A DNA stretch of 64,000 nucleotides from Micrococcus lylae NBRC 15355 (GTDB lineage: Bacteria > Actinomycetota > Actinomycetes > Actinomycetales > Micrococcaceae): the NCBI RefSeq assembly GCF_001570885.1, contig NZ_BCSN01000005.1, positions 21,154 to 85,153 of the forward strand, in the 5' to 3' direction. The notes beneath the pieces were generated by a model, which was not told where the DNA came from, did no database searches, and worked only from the letters and a program-made list of their open reading frames with translations. Positions 41,665-54,360 of the stretch are shown in pieces (position 1 is the first letter of the stretch; each line of letters starts with the position of its first letter). The position numbers were made by a program, and so were the translations under genes.

Positions 41665-42681
41665 ATGCCCACCCCCACCTCTGCGGCTGCGCCGCGCCCC
41701 CGTCTGCTCTGGATGGACGTCTATCGGGGCCTGGCGGTGCTGCTGGTGGTCCTGCTTCATGCCCAGACGGCGCTCGTGGACTCCGGTCTGGCCCGCTCCG
41801 AGCTGGTGCGGGACGTCAACGCCGCCGTGGGGTCGTTCCGGATGCCCGGGCTGCTGCTGGTCTCCGGCATGCTGCTGACGCTGTCCCTGCGCCGGCCCGC
41901 CGGGCAGTACCTCGCCGGCAAGCTGCGCCGCATCGCGTGGCCGTGGCTGCTCTGGACCGCGGTGATGCTGCCGTTCTTCGGCCTGGCCGCCGCCCTGGAG
42001 CCCACCTGGTGGCTCAACGGCGCCCACACCTGGTTCTTGTCCGTGGTGTTCGTCGGCTACCTGCTCGGGCTCGCCCTGAAGCGCGTGCCGCCGCTGATCA
42101 TCGCCGTGGTCCTGTTCGCCCTGGCCATCCGGCTCGAGCCGGACGCGATCACGGGCGGGCTGCACGAGTGGGCGCTGGTGGCCGAGCGCATGACCTGGTT
42201 CGGCGGGTTCTTCTTCGTCGGCGCAGCCCTCGGCCGCTGGCGCGAGGACCTGCCCCGGATCCCATGGCAGGTCATGCTCCTGCCGGCCGTCGTCACCTGG
42301 GACTGGGCCCGACGCGCGATCGAGGCCGGCCGGTATCCGTCCGAGGAGAGCTGGCCGGTGATGACCATGTCCGTCATCGGCGTGGTATCCGTCCTCTGGC
42401 TGCTCGCCCAGATCCCGGACAACCCGCTGATGCGCGCCTTCGCCTGGGTGGGCCGCCACTCGATCGTGCTGTTCGTGGTCCACTACCCGGTCATCCGTCT
42501 GCTGCGTCGCACCGTGGACCTGCCCGAGGGCATCGCCGGCGTGGGCCTGCTCTTCGCCGCCGGCGCGGGCGTCTCCCTGGTCTTGGCCGCGCTCTACCCG
42601 TGGACGAAGTACCTCTTCGAGTTCCCCTCCACGTCCCGCCTGGTCCGCGCCGCCCGACGACGGCCCGTCGCCACCGCCTGA
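41665..42681 (+). CDS. Acyltransferase-3 family membrane protein
   Basis: A 338-residue membrane protein with about ten helices. The start RLLWMDVYRGLAVLLVVLLHAQ, with its D-x-x-R-G-x-A and a histidine at the end of helix 1, is the acyltransferase-3 (OafA/YrhL-like) signature; FRMPGLLLVSGMLL is the next conserved helix. Such proteins transfer acyl groups to cell-wall or exported sugars. The acceptor cannot be named here. The C-terminal ~20 residues are basic. It faces the next gene with only 64 bases between, in which I see no good hairpin. Confidence 0.8.
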   Translation: MPTPTSAAAPRPRLLWMDVYRGLAVLLVVLLHAQTALVDSGLARSELVRDVNAAVGSFRMPGLLLVSGMLLTLSLRRPAGQYLAGKLRRIAWPWLLWTAVMLPFFGLAAALEPTWWLNGAHTWFLSVVFVGYLLGLALKRVPPLIIAVVLFALAIRLEPDAITGGLHEWALVAERMTWFGGFFFVGAALGRWREDLPRIPWQVMLLPAVVTWDWARRAIEAGRYPSEESWPVMTMSVIGVVSVLWLLAQIPDNPLMRAFAWVGRHSIVLFVVHYPVIRLLRRTVDLPEGIAGVGLLFAAGAGVSLVLAALYPWTKYLFEFPSTSRLVRAARRRPVATA

Positions 42682-42745
42682 GCGCTCACCTCCGCCTGCC
42701 TTCTCGCCCGGTTTCCGCCGCCGAGCACAGGGTTCTGGCGGTCCC

Positions 42746-43606
42746 TCAGGGCCGGGTGCCCAGGGCCAGCAGGTGCGCCGAGAGGTCCGCGACGCCCGGT
42801 CGGGTCGGAGCGCCGTCCGCGTGGAGCGCGTCCAGGCGGTCGGCCAGGGCCACGGCCGCTGCGGAGAGTTCGGCGTCGGGCGCCTCTGACTGCAGGGCGA
42901 CGGCCGTGGGCGCCTCGAGTCCGCGCACCGAGACCTCGGTGAACCCGGCGGCGCGCAGCTCGTCCGCCAGCTCCGCCGAGCTGTGGAAGTGGCCGCCGGG
43001 GAACCCGGGGCCGGGGTTGGTCCAGGCGCCGTCGTTGAGCAGGGCCACGTCGTCGGCGTCCACGTGGGGGTCTCCGGAGGCGACCCGCTCGAGCACGCCG
43101 TCGAGAAAGGCCCCGAGCCGGCTGATGCCCGCGGCGAAGACCAGGCCGCCCGGACGCAGCACGCGGTGGGCCTCGGCCAGGGCGCGCAGCCGGTCCCTGC
43201 GCGAGGGCAGGTGGTAGAGCGGCCCGAAGAGCAGGACGGCGTCCGCGGAGGCCTCGGCGAAGGGCAGGTCACGGGCGTCGCCGACGAGGGCCTCCACACC
43301 CGGCAGCGCGGCGGCCACGGCCACCTGCTCCGGCACCGGGTCCAGGAGCGTCACCGCATGCCCGTCGTCGGCGAGCCATTCGGCGTGCACACCTGTTGCG
43401 CCGCCGACGTCGAGCACACGGGAGCCGGGGGAGAGGCGGGCGCGCAGCAGGGACTGCACGCGGAGGAACTCGACGGCGCTCTGCGCGCTCTGGGTCCGCA
43501 GCCGGGCGTCCTCGTCGAAGTCCTGTCCGTAGAAGCGCAGGACCTTGCTCTCGAGGCGGTCCTGCCCGGGGCCGTGCTCGTCCGCGGCGGTGCTGCGCGC
43601 GGTCAC
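42746..43606 (-). CDS. Class I SAM-dependent methyltransferase
   Basis: A 286-residue methyltransferase with motif I RVLDVGGATGVHAEWLA (about residues 54-70), TLLDPVPEQV, VGDARDLPFAEASADAVLLFGPLYHL and HRVLRPGGLVFAAG. The substrate is unknown; the form resembles UbiE/small-molecule methyltransferases. The GTG start at 43606 overlaps the stop of the upstream metallo-beta-lactamase gene (GTGA), so the pair is co-translated. Confidence 0.8.
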   Translation of the reverse strand: MTARSTAADEHGPGQDRLESKVLRFYGQDFDEDARLRTQSAQSAVEFLRVQSLLRARLSPGSRVLDVGGATGVHAEWLADDGHAVTLLDPVPEQVAVAAALPGVEALVGDARDLPFAEASADAVLLFGPLYHLPSRRDRLRALAEAHRVLRPGGLVFAAGISRLGAFLDGVLERVASGDPHVDADDVALLNDGAWTNPGPGFPGGHFHSSAELADELRAAGFTEVSVRGLEAPTAVALQSEAPDAELSAAAVALADRLDALHADGAPTRPGVADLSAHLLALGTRP

Positions 43607-44283
43607 CAGCCGCGCTCGGCCCACTCGTCCAGGTGCGGGCGCTCGGCGCCCAGGGTGGTGGAGTCGCCGTGGCCGGGGTGGACGACCGTGTCGTCCTCGT
43701 AGACGTCGAAGAGGCGCGCGGTCACGTCCGCCAGCAGGGAGCGGAAATCCTCGTCCGACCAGGTCTTGCCGACGCCGCCCGGAAAGAGCGAATCCCCGCT
43801 GAACACCATGGGCTCCTCGTCCGGGCCCGACTGCAGCACCAGGGCGACGGAGCCGGGGGTGTGGCCGCGCAGGCCGATCACGTCCAGCTCGATGCCGTCG
43901 ACTCCCACCGTGGCGCCGTGCTCCAGGCGCTCGGTGACCTCGGTGCCGGTCTCCTTCTCGATCTGTTCGGCGTCTGCGGCTCCGGCGGCGTGGCGCGGCG
44001 AGTGCTGCTCCACCACGGCCGCGGTGGCACGGATGTGGTCCCAGTGCCGGTGCGTGGTGATCAGCAGGTCCAGGTGCGGTTCGCACGGGGTGTCGTCCGC
44101 CGCGGAGGCCAGCAGCGCCGCGATCGCCTCCGGCTCGTCCGCCGCGTCCACGAGGATCTGCGCTCCCGTGGTCTTGGAGGTCAGCAGGTAGACGTTGTTC
44201 TGCATCTCGGAGACGACGCACGTGCGCACCGTGACGGCGGGCAGATCGTGCAGGAGACGGGGAGCGGCGGGGGACGCGGACAT
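43603..44283 (-). CDS. Metallo-beta-lactamase-fold hydrolase (glyoxalase II-like)
   Basis: A 226-residue metal hydrolase with the binuclear zinc motif THRHWDH (THxHxDH, about residues 61-67), the metal-bridging segment [10 protein letters not shown], and the histidine motifs GHTPG and HPGHGD. The layout fits hydroxyacylglutathione hydrolase-like or related thioester/lactone hydrolases; the substrate is unclear, and this lineage would use mycothiol rather than glutathione. The ATG is seven bases from a minus-strand TAGACT. It is followed, overlapping, by the methyltransferase. Confidence 0.84.
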   Translation of the reverse strand: MSASPAAPRLLHDLPAVTVRTCVVSEMQNNVYLLTSKTTGAQILVDAADEPEAIAALLASAADDTPCEPHLDLLITTHRHWDHIRATAAVVEQHSPRHAAGAADAEQIEKETGTEVTERLEHGATVGVDGIELDVIGLRGHTPGSVALVLQSGPDEEPMVFSGDSLFPGGVGKTWSDEDFRSLLADVTARLFDVYEDDTVVHPGHGDSTTLGAERPHLDEWAERGW

Positions 44284-44290
44284 GAGCTCG

Positions 44291-44296
44291 AGTCTA
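44291..44296 (-). promoter_or_regulatory. -10 box of the metallo-beta-lactamase-fold gene, apparent leaderless start
   Basis: Minus-strand TAGACT, seven bases before the ATG at 44283. The rest of the 217-base gap to uvrA holds only GC-rich sequence and the uvrA promoter. Confidence 0.55.
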
Positions 44297-44487
44297 CGTG
44301 CGGACTGTGCTGCAGGACAGCTCGATCTCCCGGACCGCCACGGCGGGCGAGGGCAGAGGCGAAGGGCGCGCGGCCGTCGTCGGGAAGCGGCCGGCGGGAG
44401 CCGCGGCGGGCGGCGGCGACGTCCGCCCTGGGCGGAACAGTCGGCAGGATCACGCCTGCGGGCCCTGGCGGGGGCCGCGTCCGCCCC

Positions 44488-44493
44488 TAGACT
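44488..44493 (+). promoter_or_regulatory. -10 box of uvrA, apparent leaderless start
   Basis: TAGACT seven bases before the GTG at 44501, mirroring the divergent gene's promoter at 44291-44296. Confidence 0.6.
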
Positions 44494-44500
44494 GGAGCGC

Positions 44501-47473
<2,973 letters not shown>

Positions 47474-47513
47474 CCCGCCCCGCCGCCTGTGTCGTCGGCC
47501 GACCGCGCTGACG

Positions 47514-47519
47514 TAGCAT
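47514..47519 (+). promoter_or_regulatory. Possible -10 box of the PlsC-type acyltransferase gene
   Basis: TAGCAT, 40 bases after the uvrA stop and ~70 before the chosen ATG. No strong -35. Confidence 0.4.
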
Positions 47520-47591
47520 GACGGGGACCACTGACGGGGCGGACCCAGCCGCCCGCCGTCGGGAAGCACCATGACCGGGAGGGACGGCTCG

Positions 47592-48266
47592 ATGGCCACG
47601 ACGTCGGATCCGCTGCGCCGAAGCGCCGGCCTCGGGATCAGGGCCGTGTGCCGCCCCATCGTGGAGGGGGTGGCGAACGTCCCCGCGGCCGGGCCGTTCA
47701 TCGTCGCCTCCAACCACCTGTCCTTCCTGGACTCCGTGATCCTGCAGGCGCTGTCCCCTCGCATGGTGCACTTCTTCGCCAAGGCCGAGTACTTCACCGC
47801 GCCCGGCCTGAAGGGCAAGGCGATGAAGTGGTTCTTCGAGTCGGTCGGCTCCATCCCCGTCCAGCGCGGTGAGCAGGCGGCCTCCGTGGCCGCCCTCGAC
47901 TCCCTCGTGGAGCTGCTGGAGACCGGCAGCGGGGTCGGTATCTACCCCGAGGGCACCCGGTCCCGCGACGGCCGCCTCTACCGCGGCCGCACCGGCGTCG
48001 GCTGGCTGACCCTGACCACCGGCGCCCCGGTCGTGCCGGTCGGGCTGATCGGCACCGAGCGGCTCCAGGCCCCGGACGACCGCCTCCCGAAGCCGCATCG
48101 GTTCACCGTGCGCTTCGGCGAGCCCCTGCACTTCGGCCACCCCGGCCGCCGGCACACCCTGCCGGCGCGCCGCGAGGCCACCGCCGCCGTCATGGACGCG
48201 ATCGCCGCGCTCACCGGCCAGGAGCGGGTGGACTCGTACAACGCTCCGCCTGCGTCCCGTGGCTGA
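47592..48266 (+). CDS. 1-acyl-sn-glycerol-3-phosphate acyltransferase (PlsC-type)
   Basis: A 224-residue acyltransferase. The catalytic HX4D motif is NHLSFLD; phosphate/acceptor motifs [16 protein letters not shown] and the PVVPVGLIG block follow in the right order. It probably makes phosphatidic acid or acylates a related lipid; it lacks a long N-terminal membrane helix, so it may be peripheral. Start choice: the ATG at 47592 has GGGAGGGA eight bases upstream; an in-frame ATG at 47571 would add seven residues. Its end overlaps the uvrC GTG by eight bases, so the two genes are coupled. Confidence 0.85.
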   Translation: MATTSDPLRRSAGLGIRAVCRPIVEGVANVPAAGPFIVASNHLSFLDSVILQALSPRMVHFFAKAEYFTAPGLKGKAMKWFFESVGSIPVQRGEQAASVAALDSLVELLETGSGVGIYPEGTRSRDGRLYRGRTGVGWLTLTTGAPVVPVGLIGTERLQAPDDRLPKPHRFTVRFGEPLHFGHPGRRHTLPARREATAAVMDAIAALTGQERVDSYNAPPASRG

Positions 48267-50295
48267 CCCGGCCTCCTACCGTCCCGCCGCCGGCGAGATC
48301 CCCACCCGTCCCGGCGTCTACCGCTTCCGGGACCGGGACCGCCGCGTCATCTACGTGGGCAAGGCGAAGAACCTGCGCGCCCGCCTGTCCTCCTACTTCC
48401 AGGACCCCGCCCGCCTGGCCACGAAGACCCGCACGATGGTGTTCACCGCTCAGGCCGTGGAGTGGACCGTGGTGGGCTCCGAGGTGGAGGCCATCCAGCT
48501 CGAGTACTCCTGGATCAAGGAGTTCCGGCCCCGGTTCAACATCATGTACCGGGACGACAAGTCCTACCCGTACCTGGCGGTCACCATGAACGAGCAGTTC
48601 CCACGCGTGCAGGTGATGCGCGGGGACAAGCGCCCGGGCGTGAAGTACTTCGGCCCGTTCCATCCCGCCAAGGCCATCCGCGAGACCGTGGACCTGATGC
48701 TGCGCGTGTTCCCCGTGCGCACCTGCTCCGCCGGCGTCTTCCGCCGTGCGCAGGCCCAGGACCGGCCGTGCCTGCTCGGCTACATCGGCAAGTGCTCGGC
48801 GCCCTGCGTCGGGCGGATCTCCCCGAGCGAGCACCGGGCGCTGGCCCAGGACTTCTGTGACTTCATGGCCGGGGACGCCGGCCGCTTCATCCGCGAGCTG
48901 GAGAAGGCCATGGCCTCCGCCGTGGAGGACCTGCGCTACGAGGACGCCGCCCGGCTGCGGGACGACATCGCCGCCCTGAAGCGCGTGTTCGAGCGCAACG
49001 CCGTGGTGCTGGCCGAGAACACCGAGGCGGACATCTACGCGTTCCACTCGGATGAGCTGGAGACCGCCGTCCAGGTGTTCCACGTCCGCCAGGGCCGTAT
49101 CCGTGGCCAGCGCGGCTGGGTGATGGAACGCGTGGAGGACGTGGACGACGCCGCCATGGTCCAGCAGCTGCTCCAGCAGGTCTACGGCGACGCCGCAGAC
49201 GAGGACGTCATCCCGCACGAGGTCCTCGTCCCCGTGCTGCCCGAGGAGCCGGAGGAGACGGCCGCCTGGCTGTCCGGCCGCCGCGGCTCCAGGGTCCATA
49301 TCCGGGTGCCTCGGCGCGGGGACAAGGCCGAGCTGATGGACACCGTCCGTCAGAACGCCGAGATGGCCCTGAGCCTGCACAAGTCCCGGCGCACCGGCGA
49401 CCTGACGGCGCGCTCGGCTGCGCTGAAGGAGCTGCAGGAGGCGTTGGAGCTGGACGAGCCGCTGCTGCGCATCGAGTGCTACGACATCTCCCACTCCCAG
49501 GGCACCAACGTGGTCGGCTCCATGGTGGTCGTCGAGGACGGCCTGCCGAAGAAGTCCGACTATCGCCGCTTCAACGTCACCGGGGAGGCGGCCCGGGACG
49601 ACACCGCCTCCCTGCGGGATGTGCTCCGCCGCCGCTTCGCGCGGCTCGCCGCCGAGCGTGCCGAGGGGGCCCCGCTCACCGGACAGGTGGAGGAGGGGGA
49701 CGACGACGGCGCCCGCCGCTTCTCCTATCCGCCCTCCCTGGTCGTGGTCGACGGCGGTCCGCCGCAGGTGGCCGCCGCCGTGGCCGTGCTCGTCGAGCTG
49801 GGCCTGGACGACCTTCCCGTGGTGGGCCTGGCCAAGCGGCTCGAGGAGGTCTGGCTGCCGGACGACGAGTTCCCGCTCGTGCTGCCGCGGAGCTCGCAGG
49901 GCCTCTACCTGCTGCAGCGGCTGCGCGACGAGTCCCACCGCTTCGCCATCGCCGGCCATCGCAAGCGCCGGTCCAAGGCGATGACCGAGTCAGCCCTGGA
50001 CGGGGTGCCCGGCCTCGGCCCGGCGAAGCGGGCCGCTCTGATCACCCACTTCGGCTCGGTCGCGAAGGTGCGCCGCGCCGGGGTCGACCGGCTGACCGAG
50101 GTCGCCGGCGTCGGCCCGAAGCTGGCCGCGGCGATCGACGCGGCGCTGAACCCGGGGACCGGCGACGCGGCGTTGAACCCGGGGACGGGCCGAGCCGAGG
50201 CGGCGGGGTCGTCGTCGGCAGGCGCGGAGGCGGGCGACGCGGACGAGGAGGCGGGTCCGTCGTCGGCAGGCGCGGAGGCGGGCGCCGACGGCTGA
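48259..50295 (+). CDS. uvrC: Excinuclease ABC subunit C
   Basis: UvrC makes both incisions around damage marked by UvrB. The 678-residue protein has the N-terminal GIY-YIG nuclease ([25 protein letters not shown] split over residues ~20-44), a cysteine-containing stretch ([10 protein letters not shown]...CSAPCVG), a UVR domain (~195-230), the RNase H-like second nuclease ([29 protein letters not shown]), and tandem helix-hairpin-helix motifs. The last ~50 residues are unusual: two copies of an (I)DAALNPGTG unit and two of an SSAGAEAG unit, encoded by direct DNA repeats. GTG start overlaps the upstream stop. Confidence 0.96.
   Translation: MADPASYRPAAGEIPTRPGVYRFRDRDRRVIYVGKAKNLRARLSSYFQDPARLATKTRTMVFTAQAVEWTVVGSEVEAIQLEYSWIKEFRPRFNIMYRDDKSYPYLAVTMNEQFPRVQVMRGDKRPGVKYFGPFHPAKAIRETVDLMLRVFPVRTCSAGVFRRAQAQDRPCLLGYIGKCSAPCVGRISPSEHRALAQDFCDFMAGDAGRFIRELEKAMASAVEDLRYEDAARLRDDIAALKRVFERNAVVLAENTEADIYAFHSDELETAVQVFHVRQGRIRGQRGWVMERVEDVDDAAMVQQLLQQVYGDAADEDVIPHEVLVPVLPEEPEETAAWLSGRRGSRVHIRVPRRGDKAELMDTVRQNAEMALSLHKSRRTGDLTARSAALKELQEALELDEPLLRIECYDISHSQGTNVVGSMVVVEDGLPKKSDYRRFNVTGEAARDDTASLRDVLRRRFARLAAERAEGAPLTGQVEEGDDDGARRFSYPPSLVVVDGGPPQVAAAVAVLVELGLDDLPVVGLAKRLEEVWLPDDEFPLVLPRSSQGLYLLQRLRDESHRFAIAGHRKRRSKAMTESALDGVPGLGPAKRAALITHFGSVAKVRRAGVDRLTEVAGVGPKLAAAIDAALNPGTGDAALNPGTGRAEAAGSSSAGAEAGDADEEAGPSSAGAEAGADG
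50137..50284 (+). repeat. Two direct-repeat pairs in the 3' end of uvrC
   Basis: A 27-base unit repeats head to tail at 50137-50163 and 50164-50190 with two mismatches. A different 27-base unit is identical at 50210-50236 and 50258-50284. Both keep the frame and lengthen the protein's C-terminal tail, so copy number may vary between strains. Confidence 0.85.
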
Positions 50296-50338
50296 GTCCG
50301 GAGTGGGCCCCGGGGGAGTGGGCCCTGCGGCGCGCGGA

Positions 50339-50344
50339 TAGAGT
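50339..50344 (+). promoter_or_regulatory. -10 box of rapZ, apparent leaderless start
   Basis: TAGAGT six bases before the ATG at 50351. The intervening GGAGG is too close to the ATG to serve as a normal ribosome site. Confidence 0.55.
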
Positions 50345-50350
50345 GGAGGC

Positions 50351-51283
50351 ATGAGCGAGCAGCCCCTGCCCCCGGCCGCGTCGGAGACGAGCGACTCGTC
50401 TCCGGCGGTGGACAAGCCCCAGCATCCCGAGGTCCTCGTCATCACCGGCATGTCCGGCGCCGGGCGGACCACCTCCGCCCATGCGCTGGAGGACCACGGC
50501 TGGTACGTGGTGGAGAACCTCCCGCCGCAGCTGCTGCCGACCCTCTCGGCGCTCGTGGCCAAGTCGCCTGAGGCGTTCGCCAGGCTGGCGATCGTGGTGG
50601 ACGTCCGTTCCCGCACGCATCTGCCGGACATGCGCCAGGCCTTGAACAATCTGCAGAACCAGGGGCTCGAGTACCGCATCCTCTTCCTGGAGGCCGACGA
50701 CGACGTGCTGGTCCGCCGCTTCGAGGCCGGGCGGCGTCCTCACCCGCTCCAGGGCAACGGCACGCTTCTGGACGGCATCCGCGCCGAGCGTCAGCTGCTG
50801 CGGGACCTGCGCTCCCACGCCGACCTCGTCCTGGACACCACCGCGCTCAACGTCCACGGCCTGGCCGGCCAGGTCACCCAGCTCTTCTCGGACGACGGTC
50901 CGCTGCGCCTGCGGCTGAACCTCGTCAGCTTCGGCTTCAAGTACGGACTGCCCACGGACGCGAACTTCGTGGCGGACATGCGCTTCATACCGAACCCCCA
51001 CTGGGTGCCGAAGCTGCGGCCGCACACGGGGCTGGACTCCGCCGTCAGCCGGTACGTGCTCGGCCGTGAGGGCGTCATGGACTTCGTGGAGACCTACGCA
51101 CGCATGCTGGAGCCCGTCTTCGAAGGGTATCTGCGGGAGAACAAGCACTATGCGACCATCGCCATCGGCTGCACCGGAGGCAAGCACCGCTCGGTGGCCG
51201 TCACCGAGGAGCTGGCCCGCCGCCTGCGCTCGCTCGACCAGGTGACGGTGGAGGTCAAGCACCGGGACATGGGGCGCGAATGA
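50351..51283 (+). CDS. rapZ: RNase adapter/nucleotide-binding protein RapZ (YvcJ family)
   Basis: A 310-residue P-loop protein. The nucleotide loop is GMSGAGRTT, with Arg at the usual Lys position, as seen in actinobacterial members. NLPPQLLPTL, VDVRSRT and the C-terminal IGCTGGKHRSVAVTE motif are all present. E. coli RapZ guides GlmZ sRNA to RNase E; B. subtilis YvcJ binds nucleotides; the actinobacterial role is unclear. It is part of the conserved rapZ-yvcK-whiA block, and its stop overlaps the yvcK ATG (ATGA). Confidence 0.94.
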   Translation: MSEQPLPPAASETSDSSPAVDKPQHPEVLVITGMSGAGRTTSAHALEDHGWYVVENLPPQLLPTLSALVAKSPEAFARLAIVVDVRSRTHLPDMRQALNNLQNQGLEYRILFLEADDDVLVRRFEAGRRPHPLQGNGTLLDGIRAERQLLRDLRSHADLVLDTTALNVHGLAGQVTQLFSDDGPLRLRLNLVSFGFKYGLPTDANFVADMRFIPNPHWVPKLRPHTGLDSAVSRYVLGREGVMDFVETYARMLEPVFEGYLRENKHYATIAIGCTGGKHRSVAVTEELARRLRSLDQVTVEVKHRDMGRE

Positions 51284-52422
51284 CCGAGCACCACACCTCC
51301 CAGCTGCCCCTGCCCCCTGTTCTCGGGAGTCGCCCCCGCCCCGTGGACGGACAGCCGCCCGCGCCGGCCCGTGGCGTCGGGGAGTCTCGCGGGGCCTCCG
51401 GTCCGAACGTCGTCGCCCTCGGCGGCGGTCACGGGCTGTCGGCCTCTCTGCGGGCCCTGCGCCACGTGGCCGGGGACCTGACCGCGGTGGTCACCGTGGC
51501 CGACGACGGCGGCTCGTCGGGCACCATCCGCCGCGAGATGGACGTCCTGCCTCCGGGTGACCTGCGCATGGCGCTGGCCGCCCTCTGCGACGACAACGAC
51601 TGGGGACGCACCTGGGCGGCCGCGATGCAGCACCGATTCCGTGCGACCAAGGTGCCCGCCGAGGAGGCCACGCTCGAGAACCACGCCCTCGGCAACCTGC
51701 TGATCGTGGCGCTCTGGGAGCTGCTCGGCGACCCGGTGGACGGTCTGCTCTGGGCCGGAGCGCTGCTCCGGGCCGAGGGACGTGTGCTGCCGGCCTCCCG
51801 CACTCCGCTGACCATCGCGGGTACGGTCCTGACCGAGGCGAACGGGTCTCTGCGTCGGCAGCAGGTGGAGGGCCAGGTCGCCCTCGCCGAGGCCGCCCGC
51901 ACAGGCCAGGTGCTGGGCGTGCGTCTGACCCCGGAGGACGCCGACCCGACCGCTGAGGCCCTGACGGCCATCGCCGAGGCGGATCTCCTGGTGCTGGGAC
52001 CGGGCTCCCTGTACACCTCGGTGCTGCCCCACCTGCTCATGCCGGCCATGCGGGAGGCGCTCACCGCCTCCGCGGCGAAGAAGGTGTTCGTCACCAACCT
52101 GCACACCGGAACACAGGAGACCACCGGCATGACGCATGCGGACCAGCTGCGTGTGATCCGCTCCTATGCGCCGGAGCTCTCGTTCGACGCGATCCTGGCC
52201 TGCCCGCGCTCCGTGCGGGATCGCGAGGGCTTCGAGGCCGTGGCCGCCGAGATGGGCGCCCAGACCCTGTTTAGTAAAGTGTCCCGAGGCCGCGACCGGG
52301 CCGTCCACGACCCGCTGCTGCTCGCCGTGGCCTTTGAGGAGGCCATGCACCGGATCCGCTGCGCCGGTGACGCCGCCCGACCCGACACGAGCCCTGAAGG
52401 AGACGACCCCGCATGGCCCTGA
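51280..52422 (+). CDS. yvcK: YvcK/CofD-like gluconeogenesis factor
   Basis: A 380-residue protein. The N-terminal glycine-rich [18 protein letters not shown] loop, VADDGGSSG and [12 protein letters not shown] are the family core and bind UDP-sugars in B. subtilis YvcK. The family influences carbon flux, cell shape and wall precursors. A ~45-residue Pro/Arg-rich N-terminal extension precedes the domain. The protein overlaps the upstream and downstream genes (4 and 10 bases). Near its end (52270-52278) three consecutive rare codons, TTT-AGT-AAA, mark a probable embedded promoter. Confidence 0.93.
   Translation: MTEHHTSQLPLPPVLGSRPRPVDGQPPAPARGVGESRGASGPNVVALGGGHGLSASLRALRHVAGDLTAVVTVADDGGSSGTIRREMDVLPPGDLRMALAALCDDNDWGRTWAAAMQHRFRATKVPAEEATLENHALGNLLIVALWELLGDPVDGLLWAGALLRAEGRVLPASRTPLTIAGTVLTEANGSLRRQQVEGQVALAEAARTGQVLGVRLTPEDADPTAEALTAIAEADLLVLGPGSLYTSVLPHLLMPAMREALTASAAKKVFVTNLHTGTQETTGMTHADQLRVIRSYAPELSFDAILACPRSVRDREGFEAVAAEMGAQTLFSKVSRGRDRAVHDPLLLAVAFEEAMHRIRCAGDAARPDTSPEGDDPAWP
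52275..52280 (+). promoter_or_regulatory. Possible whiA promoter inside yvcK
   Basis: TAAAGT lies in a three-codon AT-rich island of yvcK, ~135 bases before the whiA ATG. No clear -35; it is supported by the unusual codons rather than by the hexamer. Confidence 0.35.
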
Positions 52423-53420
52423 CCACCGACCTGAAGGACGAGCTGGCGCGCGTGCCGGTGACGACCACGTCGGAGCGTCGGGCCGAGGTCGCCGCGCTGC
52501 TGCGCTTCGCCGGGGGACTGCACATCATCTCTGGCCGCATCGTGGTGGAGGCCGAGCTCGACCACGGTGCTACCGCTCGCCGCCTGCGCCAATTGATCGT
52601 CGAGCTGTTCGGCTACGCGACCGAGGTCGTGGTCGTCTCCGGCGGCAACCTGCGCCGCGGCCAGCGCTACGTCATCCGCGTGGTGGAGGACGGCGAGGCA
52701 CTGGCCCGCCAGACCGGACTGCTCGATCAGCGCGGCCGCCCCGTCCGCGGACTGCCCTCCGCCCTGGTCAACGGGTCCCTCGCGGACACCGCCGCCGTCT
52801 GGCGCGGGACCCTGCTCGCCCACGGCTCGCTCACCGAGCCGGGACGCTCCGCCAGCCTCGAGGTCACCTGTCCCGGGTCGGAGGCCGCCCTCGCCCTGGT
52901 CGGCGCGGCCCGTCGTCTCGGTGTGGCGGCCAAGGCCCGCGAGGTGCGTCAGGCCGACCGCGTGGTGGTCCGCGACGGCGAGGCCATCGCCTCCCTGCTC
53001 GCCCGCGTCGGCGCTGGCCAGACCGCACAGAAGTGGCAGGAGCGCCGCACTCGCAAGGAGGTGCGCGCCACCGCGAACCGCCTCGCCAACTTCGACGACG
53101 CCAACCTGCGCCGTTCCGCCCAGGCGGCGGTGGCCGCCGGGGCGCGCGTGCAGCGGGCCCTGGAGATCCTGGGCGAGGACGCGCCGGAGCACCTGCGCTA
53201 CGCCGGCATGCTGCGCATCCAGCACAAGCAGGCCTCGCTCGACGAGCTGGGCCGGCTCGCCGACCCGCCGATGACCAAGGACGCCATCGCCGGCCGCATC
53301 CGCCGCCTGCTCGCCACCGCGGACAAGCGGGCGGCCGAGCAGGGCATCCCGGGCACCGCCGAGGCCGTCGTGCCGGAGCTCGAGGACGTCCTGGACGAGG
53401 ACACCGCACTTCACGACTGA
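52413..53420 (+). CDS. whiA: WhiA DNA-binding regulator (sporulation/cell-division regulator family)
   Basis: A 335-residue protein with the WhiA fold: a LAGLIDADG-homing-endonuclease-like N-terminal part without catalytic residues, and a C-terminal helix-turn-helix ([27 protein letters not shown]). In Streptomyces it activates sporulation septation genes; in non-sporulating relatives it affects division and metabolism. The ATG overlaps the yvcK stop by ten bases. A long hairpin follows. Confidence 0.95.
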   Translation: MALTTDLKDELARVPVTTTSERRAEVAALLRFAGGLHIISGRIVVEAELDHGATARRLRQLIVELFGYATEVVVVSGGNLRRGQRYVIRVVEDGEALARQTGLLDQRGRPVRGLPSALVNGSLADTAAVWRGTLLAHGSLTEPGRSASLEVTCPGSEAALALVGAARRLGVAAKAREVRQADRVVVRDGEAIASLLARVGAGQTAQKWQERRTRKEVRATANRLANFDDANLRRSAQAAVAAGARVQRALEILGEDAPEHLRYAGMLRIQHKQASLDELGRLADPPMTKDAIAGRIRRLLATADKRAAEQGIPGTAEAVVPELEDVLDEDTALHD

Positions 53421-53446
53421 CCGCCTGCCGTTCGCGGTGCGCGGAA

Positions 53447-53484
53447 GCCGTGCACGCCCGCCGACCGAGGCTGGCGTGCACGGC
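53447..53484 (+). terminator. Terminator after whiA
   Basis: A 12-bp perfect inverted repeat (GCCGTGCACGCC / GGCGTGCACGGC) with a 14-base loop, 27 bases after the stop. Confidence 0.65.
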
Positions 53485-53491
53485 CGAGGCG

Positions 53492-53497
53492 TACAAG
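53492..53497 (+). promoter_or_regulatory. Possible -10 box of sodA
   Basis: TACAAG, immediately after the whiA terminator and ~85 bases before the sodA ATG. It lacks the final T of the usual box, so confidence is low. Confidence 0.3.
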
Positions 53498-53580
53498 GAT
53501 GGAGGCGGAAGGGATGCCGCAGGCGCCCGGGCACGCGTCCCGGACGGCGGCATCGGACCGTACACAACCGAGGAGGACTC

Positions 53581-54207
53581 ATGGCTGAATTCACCCTGCC
53601 GGAGCTGGACTACGACTACGCCGCCCTGGAGCCGCACATCTCTGCGCGCATCATGGAGCTGCACCACTCCAAGCACCACGCCACCTACGTGAAGGGTGCC
53701 AACACCGCCCTCGAGAAGCTGGCCGCCGCCCGCGAGGCCGAGGACTTCGGCGCGATCAACCAGCTGTCGAAGGACCTCGCCTTCAACCTGGGCGGCCACA
53801 CCAACCACTCGATCTTCTGGAAGAACCTCTCCCCGGACGGCGGCGACAAGCCGACCGGTGAGCTCGCCGCCGCGATCGACGAGTACTTCGGGTCCTTCGA
53901 GAAGTTCCAGGCGCACTTCACCGCCGCGGCCCTCGGCATCCAGGGCTCCGGCTGGGCCGTCCTGGCCTACGAGCCGGTCGGCGGCAACCTGGTCATCGAG
54001 CAGTTCTACGACCAGCAGAACGGCGTGCCGGTGGCCACCATCCCGCTGTTCCAGCTGGACATGTGGGAGCACGCCTTCTACCTCGACTACCAGAACGTGA
54101 AGGCCGACTACGTCAAGGCCGTCTGGAACATCGTGAACTGGGAGGACGTGCAGGCCCGCTTCGAGGCGGCCCGCAACGGCGCCTCGGGCCTGGTCCTGCC
54201 GGCCTGA
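53581..54207 (+). CDS. sodA: Superoxide dismutase, probably Mn-type
   Basis: A 208-residue Fe/Mn superoxide dismutase that converts superoxide to O2 and H2O2. The metal ligands are seen in ELHHSKHH (His28), HTNHSIFW, and [11 protein letters not shown] (Asp and His). In the segment YDQQNG, Gln occupies the place of a key His/Gln that tracks metal use in this group (His in the mycobacterial iron enzyme), which favours Mn; this is inference. No signal peptide. The start has AGGAGG four bases upstream. Confidence 0.95.
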   Translation: MAEFTLPELDYDYAALEPHISARIMELHHSKHHATYVKGANTALEKLAAAREAEDFGAINQLSKDLAFNLGGHTNHSIFWKNLSPDGGDKPTGELAAAIDEYFGSFEKFQAHFTAAALGIQGSGWAVLAYEPVGGNLVIEQFYDQQNGVPVATIPLFQLDMWEHAFYLDYQNVKADYVKAVWNIVNWEDVQARFEAARNGASGLVLPA

Positions 54208-54224
54208 TCCGACGCACCGCTCGC

Positions 54225-54254
54225 GACCCCGGGGCATGCCACCGCCCCGGGGTC
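54225..54254 (+). terminator. Terminator after sodA
   Basis: An 11-bp perfect stem (GACCCCGGGGC / GCCCCGGGGTC) with an eight-base loop, 18 bases after the stop. Confidence 0.65.
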
Positions 54255-54360
54255 CGGGCGGACCCGCAACCGGCGCCGCCCGCCGGCGCAGCCCCACGTC
54301 CGTCCCCACCGTCAACAACCAGCATGCGCCCGTCCGAGGGCGCGAGGAACAGAGGCACGC

